A stretch of 64,000 nt of DNA from Candidatus Bathyarchaeota archaeon. GTDB taxonomy: Archaea; Thermoproteota; Bathyarchaeia; Bathyarchaeales; Bathycorpusculaceae. Both the position numbers and the translations under genes were made by a program. The DNA lies in assembly GCA_003151735.1 (NCBI GenBank), contig PLYI01000095.1, positions 47,058 to 111,057 of the forward strand, read 5' to 3'. This document shows, piece by piece, positions 59,709-64,000 of this stretch. How positions within the stretch are numbered: position 1 is the stretch's first letter; each line of letters starts with the position of its first letter. The notes under the pieces are model-generated. The model was not told where the DNA came from and searched no databases. It saw nothing but the letters and a program-made list of their open reading frames with translations.

Positions 59709-60608
59709 ATGTCAAGCGCTGAGGTAGCAGTCCAAGTATTCAAAGAAATAGAAACTGAAGACTTCCGAATACTAAACATAATTGAGGCAGGCATGAGCAA
59801 ACACGAATTTGTCCCCAAAGACCAGATCCAAAAACACTCTAAACTTCCCATGGACAGAATAGATTTCACACTGGGCAAACTAAACAAGCTTGGCTTAACC
59901 TACCGAACAAAAGAAACCTACAATGGACACACTCTGAATTATGCAGGATACGACTGCCTAGCAATAAACGCCCTTGTTAAAGCAGATGTAATCGTGTCTT
60001 TTGGGCAATCCTTAGGTGTGGGAAAAGAAGCCGACGTTTTCGATGCATTAAGCCCAAGTGGCAGGCGAATAGCTGTAAAGTTTCATAGGCTGGGAAGAAT
60101 AAGTTTTAGGCAAACAAGACGCACCAGAGGCTACACACGAGAGCACTCCACATGGCTCTTTCAATCGCACGTAGCAGCAGAGAAAGAGTTCCAAGCCATG
60201 AAACTGGCTTATGAAAACGGTGTTTCCGTGCCAGAACCCATTAGCCAAAACCGCCATGTCGTAGCTATGGGAATGATTGAAGGCGCCCAACTCTCAAAGT
60301 ACAAAGACATTGGTAAACCCGAAAAAGTTTTAAAAGAAATTTTGCGAAACCTCAGAAAAGCATACCTGAAAGCCCACCTTATTCACGCTGACATCAGCGA
60401 ATACAACATCATACTGCAACCTGATGGCCACGTCCTCATTATTGATTGGCCTCAAGCTGTAAAAACAGATCACGCAAACGCAACGGAACTTCTGGAGCGA
60501 GATATTAAAAATGTGCTGACTTACTTCAACCGCAAATTTAACATAGAGTTAGCTGCAAAAGAAGCCTGTGATTACATAACTGGAAAAACCAGAAGCCTGG
60601 CGTTTTAA
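59709..60608 (+). CDS. rio2: RIO2 serine/threonine kinase
   Basis: The 299-residue protein has an N-terminal winged helix (about 1-80) followed by the RIO kinase: GQSLGVGKEADVFDALSPSG at the P-loop, AVKFHRLGRISFRQTRRTRG, HADISEYNI as catalytic loop, and IIDWPQAV as metal site. It works in late 40S/30S ribosome maturation. It overlaps the Sm gene by 4 bases, tail to tail. Confidence 0.95.
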   Translation: MSSAEVAVQVFKEIETEDFRILNIIEAGMSKHEFVPKDQIQKHSKLPMDRIDFTLGKLNKLGLTYRTKETYNGHTLNYAGYDCLAINALVKADVIVSFGQSLGVGKEADVFDALSPSGRRIAVKFHRLGRISFRQTRRTRGYTREHSTWLFQSHVAAEKEFQAMKLAYENGVSVPEPISQNRHVVAMGMIEGAQLSKYKDIGKPEKVLKEILRNLRKAYLKAHLIHADISEYNIILQPDGHVLIIDWPQAVKTDHANATELLERDIKNVLTYFNRKFNIELAAKEACDYITGKTRSLAF

Positions 60609-60847
60609 CGCTTATCGGCATCCATAACTATGTAAAGAACGTTGTTTCCGCGAAGCAGCACATTGCCGTAGTTAGTCATTAATTGGTCATCTTTGAATTC
60701 TGTAGCGCCTTCCAAGAGAATGTTCATGTGCCCATCGCACTTTATCATTTTTCCTTTGTATTCATAGCCATTTTTCAGTACAACTTCAATGTTGCCATGC
60801 AATTGCTTTATGAGTACGTTCAATGGTTTTTTACTTGGTTCCATCAT
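60605..60847 (-). CDS. archaeal Sm-like protein (LSm)
   Basis: From ATG 60847 the roughly 80-residue protein carries Sm1 (HGNIEVVLKNGYEYKGKMIK, with CDGHMNILL) and Sm2 (LLRGNNVLYI). It forms a heptameric ring that binds U-rich RNA. The frame to 60889 adds an unconserved leader. The RIO2 neighbour fits a ribosome/RNA theme. Confidence 0.92.
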   Translation of the reverse strand: MMEPSKKPLNVLIKQLHGNIEVVLKNGYEYKGKMIKCDGHMNILLEGATEFKDDQLMTNYGNVLLRGNNVLYIVMDADKR

Positions 60848-61075
60848 CGTCAATTTTGGTCCCTGTCCAATCCTGTTAATATGCAACAACCCATTACCGA
60901 ATATAAAAGTCTTATGAAAGAGCCTTAACGCAAAATAAACAAAAAATTGTTCTAAATAGTAAATAAGGCTTTATTTGAGAAAAATAAGGGTAAAACTTAG
61001 CGTTCTTGAACCCGACAGAAATGCAGACGAAAGTTGGCGTGGAAAAAAAAGGGCTAGAGGTTTAATGCCCGCAGA

Positions 61076-61321
61076 CTACAGCTTAGACAGTATCGACAAT
61101 GCCGCAACGACTAAGAAGGCAATGCCCGTCCAAAACAGGTTACCACCCGTTAAGAACCACACTACGATGGCGACGAGAATCGCTGGAATCAACACCAGGA
61201 ACAGTTTAATGAGGACTATGATTATTAAGCCGATTATGATTAAAACGATCAGCGCTGTGAGGTCAAAAGTGAAGCTGCCAAGAACAAAAAGAATAATTGT
61301 TATTAGAATTGTGTTATCCAT
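61076..61321 (-). CDS. small integral membrane protein
   Basis: The 81-residue product is almost entirely hydrophobic, with three or four helices (TILITIILFVLGSFTFDLTA, LIIIVLIKLFLVLIPAIL). No family is recognised. A long plus-strand frame over the same bases is judged a shadow because its product is compositionally odd. ATG 61321 is the only good start. Confidence 0.55.
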   Translation of the reverse strand: MDNTILITIILFVLGSFTFDLTALIVLIIIGLIIIVLIKLFLVLIPAILVAIVVWFLTGGNLFWTGIAFLVVAALSILSKL

Positions 61322-61386
61322 AGAATCCCTGCTAGAAAATAAAGATTATCTACGTAATATGTTTTTTGCATGCTTGCTTTTAACGG

Positions 61387-61899
61387 TTAAACGGCCATTT
61401 TAGACCTTATTTTAGGGATAACATCCTTCTGGGTTTGGATAACGCCAAAAGTTGTTATTTTAAAGCAGTCATCAGCCGTCTTAACCACCAATTCATCCTT
61501 CACTAATTCACCAAGCCGAGTGCTGGTTATTTTGCCGCTTTTCCCAAGCTTCGTCTGCAACTCCTCTTTCGAAAGTGAATCGCCACCAACTAAGCCAAGC
61601 TCTCGCCCAATATAATAAGCAACAAGCCAAACCAATATCGCCTCGTTATCCGTCAACTTGTTCTTAGGTACAAGCAAACATGTACCATCTCGCGAAAATG
61701 CGACGATGCCGTTTAGATCCTTCGAAAGCTTCTGTAAGTCAAAGTTGAGGCAAAGCTTCTGGGCGATTTCAAAAGAAGGGATCAAATCTTTGAAGAATTG
61801 GTTTAGCAGAAGCCAAGCTTCTTGAGGCTCCGCAGAAAACTCCTGCCCAACACCTTTATACTTTATTTGGACGTGGATTTTTTCAGGGTTAATGCTCAA
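61387..61899 (-). CDS. hypothetical protein, tandem pair member 2
   Basis: The 170-residue protein begins IHVQIKYKGVGQEFSAEPQE, then a helical middle and a C-terminal segment GKITSTRLGELVKDELVVKT that looks like a winged helix. The same plan occurs in the gene just upstream. The 4-base ATGA overlap shows coupling. No family name is recognised. Confidence 0.6.
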   Translation of the reverse strand: MSINPEKIHVQIKYKGVGQEFSAEPQEAWLLLNQFFKDLIPSFEIAQKLCLNFDLQKLSKDLNGIVAFSRDGTCLLVPKNKLTDNEAILVWLVAYYIGRELGLVGGDSLSKEELQTKLGKSGKITSTRLGELVKDELVVKTADDCFKITTFGVIQTQKDVIPKIRSKMAV

Positions 61900-62366
61900 C
61901 TCATCTTGCCTCTGAGTTTGGTAAGAACGTCGTCTTCAACCCATTTTTCACCCTGAATCGTCAGTTTAAACTCAGGTTTATTGGGGTCGGGTTTGAAGAC
62001 TTGCCCCCGCTTTGTCATCTCATTAAGCCTTGCAGGCACCATGCTTTTAATTCCGCTGGATTCCAAAAGCTTCTGAACCATCGCCGCCGTGTTTTTCCGC
62101 TCTTCCGAAGCATACAGCACCAAGCCAATTGCCTCATAATGGGTGAGGTTTTCACGCGTAACGATGACTGGTCCTTCAGTTGTGGGTTCGATGATGCCTT
62201 TCAGTTGGGCGCCTGAAGGAGTTAAGCGGTTAGAGACAAAATCAGAGAGTTTCTCCACAAAATTCTCCGGAATATTTTCCAACATGTCCATTATGTCTTG
62301 GGGGCTTTCGCCTTCAATTACGACTTCTCCGAACCCAGTTTTAATGCGTGCTTCAATATGTTTCAT
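61896..62366 (-). CDS. hypothetical protein, tandem pair member 1
   Basis: The 156-residue protein from ATG 62366 reads HIEARIKTGFGEVVIEGESP, QDIMDMLENIPENFVEKLSD, and a C-terminal winged-helix-like part (GIKSMVPARLNEMTKRGQVF). It resembles its downstream partner in layout: a beta front, a helical middle and a helix-turn-helix tail. Both may regulate or bind RNA. The frame to 62411 is a less likely start. Confidence 0.6.
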   Translation of the reverse strand: MKHIEARIKTGFGEVVIEGESPQDIMDMLENIPENFVEKLSDFVSNRLTPSGAQLKGIIEPTTEGPVIVTRENLTHYEAIGLVLYASEERKNTAAMVQKLLESSGIKSMVPARLNEMTKRGQVFKPDPNKPEFKLTIQGEKWVEDDVLTKLRGKMS

Positions 62367-62452
62367 CAAGCTAAGCCTCGTTCGTTCACATGCTATACTC
62401 AGAGAAGCCATTTAGGATTTGCGGCTAATAGCTTCTTTTAACATGAAAAACG

Positions 62453-64000
62453 CTATTTTAAACGGTCACGCAAAAGTTTGCCTACCAATTCAGGATTGGC
62501 TTTGCCACGGACCTCTTTCATGGTTGCGCCCATAAGCATGCCCTGAGCGTTCTTTCCCAGTTTTTCTATTTGTTGTTTGTTGGCTGCAATGATTCGGTCA
62601 ATGATAGGTGCCAAGTCTGCTTCTGTAAACATTTTTAGTCCCAACGCGGCGAATGCATCTTGCACGGCTTTGTCCTCGTTCTTGGATAGCCAGCTGAACA
62701 CGTCTGCAATTGCCTCTTTGGCGAGTTCACCTGAACCCACGGCTTTGAAGATTGCTCTGATTTGATCGTCTGTGACGTTTTCTGTTTTAATGCCTTCACG
62801 TTTAAGCGCTTTTACTGTTTCAGTTAGGAATGCTGCAACGGTCGAAGCTGCAACACCGCTGGTTTTGGCTGTTTCCTCAAAAAGAAGGAGGTACTCGGAA
62901 TCGATGAGTTGTTTGGCTAATTTTTCGTTCAGACCATACTGTTTTATGAGGCGTGCAAGTTTCTTATCGGCGGGTTCGGGCAGATGCGAGCGTACTTTTT
63001 CCACAAACTGTTCTGTTATCGGTTGGGGGGGAATGTCGGTTTCAGGGTACATTCTTGCGGCGCCAGGACGTGGACGCATATAACGTGTTGTCCCATCATC
63101 TTTGGCAGTTCGGGTTTCAGCTGGAACACAATTCACAGCTTCCTGCGCACGCTCAACCACCGCTTTTAACGCATCCAGAACATTCTCGTCTGTGTCAGCC
63201 ACAAAAACCACAGCGTCGTCCTCTGCAGCGCCAACAGCTTTGCGTAAGGCTTGGACTTCTTCGGGAGTTATGCCATAATTTGGCATTTCATCAGTGTGGA
63301 AGATTCCTCCGACTCTGCCCCAGAATTTTGCGCGGTCAGAAAGCTCTGTTCCAAGGCGGAAGTTAGGCATCAATTCACGCCCAAGCAACCCCGCGAAACC
63401 TACAAGTTTGACTGCCATGGTTTTTTGGTTTTTGTCGATTGCTTTGTGGATTACTTTGCATTTGGTATCCTTGAATAAATCGGCGACGTCGACGAAATCT
63501 TGCTTTAGCGTCTCAGCTTTCACGCCTCGCTTGGCAAGTTCTTCTTTGATACCGATTAATCCGAGTTGACGTTGAACCTCATACTCCACAACCGTGGAAA
63601 TCAACTCAAGCTCCTGAACACCCTTAATCTCGATCAAAGCGCCGTTAGGCAGTGAAACGTTGAGGTCTTGGCGAATCGTGCCCAACCCACGCATAACTTT
63701 GCCAGTGTCACGGAGAATTCTGCCGATTGCAAAAGCGACTTCCTGCGCTTCCATAGGCGAATAAATCACAGGCGCTGTTGCGACTTCTATAAGCGGGATT
63801 CCCAAGCGGTCAATTCGGTAGCGGATGGTTTTTCCCTCATCCTGCGTCCCGGTTTTGCGTGCGGCATCCTCCTCTAAGCTTGATGCCTGCAAGGCAATGG
63901 TTTTTTTGCCGACCTTAATCCACCCGTCCAAAGCGATTATGCAGGTTCGCTGGAAACCCGTGGTGTTTGAGCCGTCGATGACGGTTTTGCGCATAACGTG
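62453..64000 (-). CDS. gatE: glutamyl-tRNA(Gln) amidotransferase subunit E, partial
   Basis: The frame runs off the right edge. The 513+ residues include SSLEEDAARKTGTQDEGKTI, YRIDRLGIPLIEVATAPVIY, GLGTIRQDLNVSLPNGALIE, a GAD-type insert (TPEEVQALRKAVGAAEDDAV, FVADTDENVLDALKAVVERA), and the C-terminal YqeY-like tail with GMLMGATMKEVRGKANPELV. The GAD insert separates archaeal GatE from GatB. With GatD it converts Glu-tRNA(Gln) to Gln-tRNA(Gln). Confidence 0.95.
   Translation of the reverse strand, partial: HVMRKTVIDGSNTTGFQRTCIIALDGWIKVGKKTIALQASSLEEDAARKTGTQDEGKTIRYRIDRLGIPLIEVATAPVIYSPMEAQEVAFAIGRILRDTGKVMRGLGTIRQDLNVSLPNGALIEIKGVQELELISTVVEYEVQRQLGLIGIKEELAKRGVKAETLKQDFVDVADLFKDTKCKVIHKAIDKNQKTMAVKLVGFAGLLGRELMPNFRLGTELSDRAKFWGRVGGIFHTDEMPNYGITPEEVQALRKAVGAAEDDAVVFVADTDENVLDALKAVVERAQEAVNCVPAETRTAKDDGTTRYMRPRPGAARMYPETDIPPQPITEQFVEKVRSHLPEPADKKLARLIKQYGLNEKLAKQLIDSEYLLLFEETAKTSGVAASTVAAFLTETVKALKREGIKTENVTDDQIRAIFKAVGSGELAKEAIADVFSWLSKNEDKAVQDAFAALGLKMFTEADLAPIIDRIIAANKQQIEKLGKNAQGMLMGATMKEVRGKANPELVGKLLRDRLK

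Noticed and set aside
60975..61403. A 142-residue plus-strand frame
   Set aside because: It covers the reverse of a hydrophobic membrane protein gene; its Lys/Met/Ile-rich product is what antisense of such genes gives.
1..64000. CRISPR arrays, tRNA and rRNA genes
   Set aside because: No regularly spaced repeats, no cloverleaf with a T-arm consensus, and no rRNA sequence were seen in either strand. A tRNA attachment site for the integrase was sought near 14357-14446 without success.

Overview
The window is archaeal chromosomal DNA. It carries TATA-binding protein, Pelota, RIO2 kinase, an archaeal Sm protein, GatE, an A-type ATP synthase, an Fpo/Nuo-like complex without NuoEFG, and TATA-box promoters. 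The gene set and the FrhB-like electron-input protein suggest an anaerobic lineage such as Bathyarchaeia. That placement is inferred from gene content, not from a tree. I found no rRNA, tRNA or CRISPR array.

Region 1-14.4 kb is accessory DNA. It holds small DNA-binding proteins (ribbon-helix-helix-like, two AbrB-type, winged helix), a broken dual-specificity phosphatase, a HEPN-like protein, and a LarA-like protein with a methyltransferase. From about 8.1 to 14.36 kb there is what looks like an integrated plasmid or virus: a regulator with a paired 15-bp palindromic operator, a 0.5-kb non-coding field packed with palindromes (candidate origin), overlapping small genes with TTG starts, a D5-type replicative helicase with two frameshifts, a zinc-finger protein and a zinc-ribbon tyrosine recombinase. 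A T-rich motif ending in a Shine-Dalgarno sequence recurs before several genes between 3 and 9 kb.

Region 14.4-22.6 kb is core genome: nucleotidyltransferase, TBP, Pelota, a small winged-helix protein, a K+-independent-type H+-pyrophosphatase and proB-proA.

Region 22.6-33.9 kb (minus strand) encodes an Fpo-like proton pump (A, B, CD, H, I, J, K, L, M, N) preceded by a ferredoxin/FrhB-type protein carrying an unusual C-terminal CBS pair. Region 34.3-35.0 kb is a scar with an integrase N-terminal remnant and an internally deleted proA pseudogene. Region 35.0-44.3 kb encodes the A-type ATP synthase, with atpI inverted inside the cluster and a universal stress protein inserted. Proton pump, pyrophosphatase and ATP synthase thus lie within about 27 kb.

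Region 44.4-64 kb holds a DUF1622-like membrane protein, an ABC importer without a binding protein, two ABC-2 exporters, an Mg-type P-ATPase with a frameshifted N-terminus, an M16 peptidase, MazG-like and YkgJ-like proteins, pyrI, an HTH-RDD fusion, RIO2, an Sm protein, two tandem related hypothetical genes and a partial gatE.

Several genes (helicase, FrhB, mgtA, perhaps nuoB and nuoC) appear broken by single-base shifts or lack a usable start. This may be biology or assembly error, and raw reads would decide.
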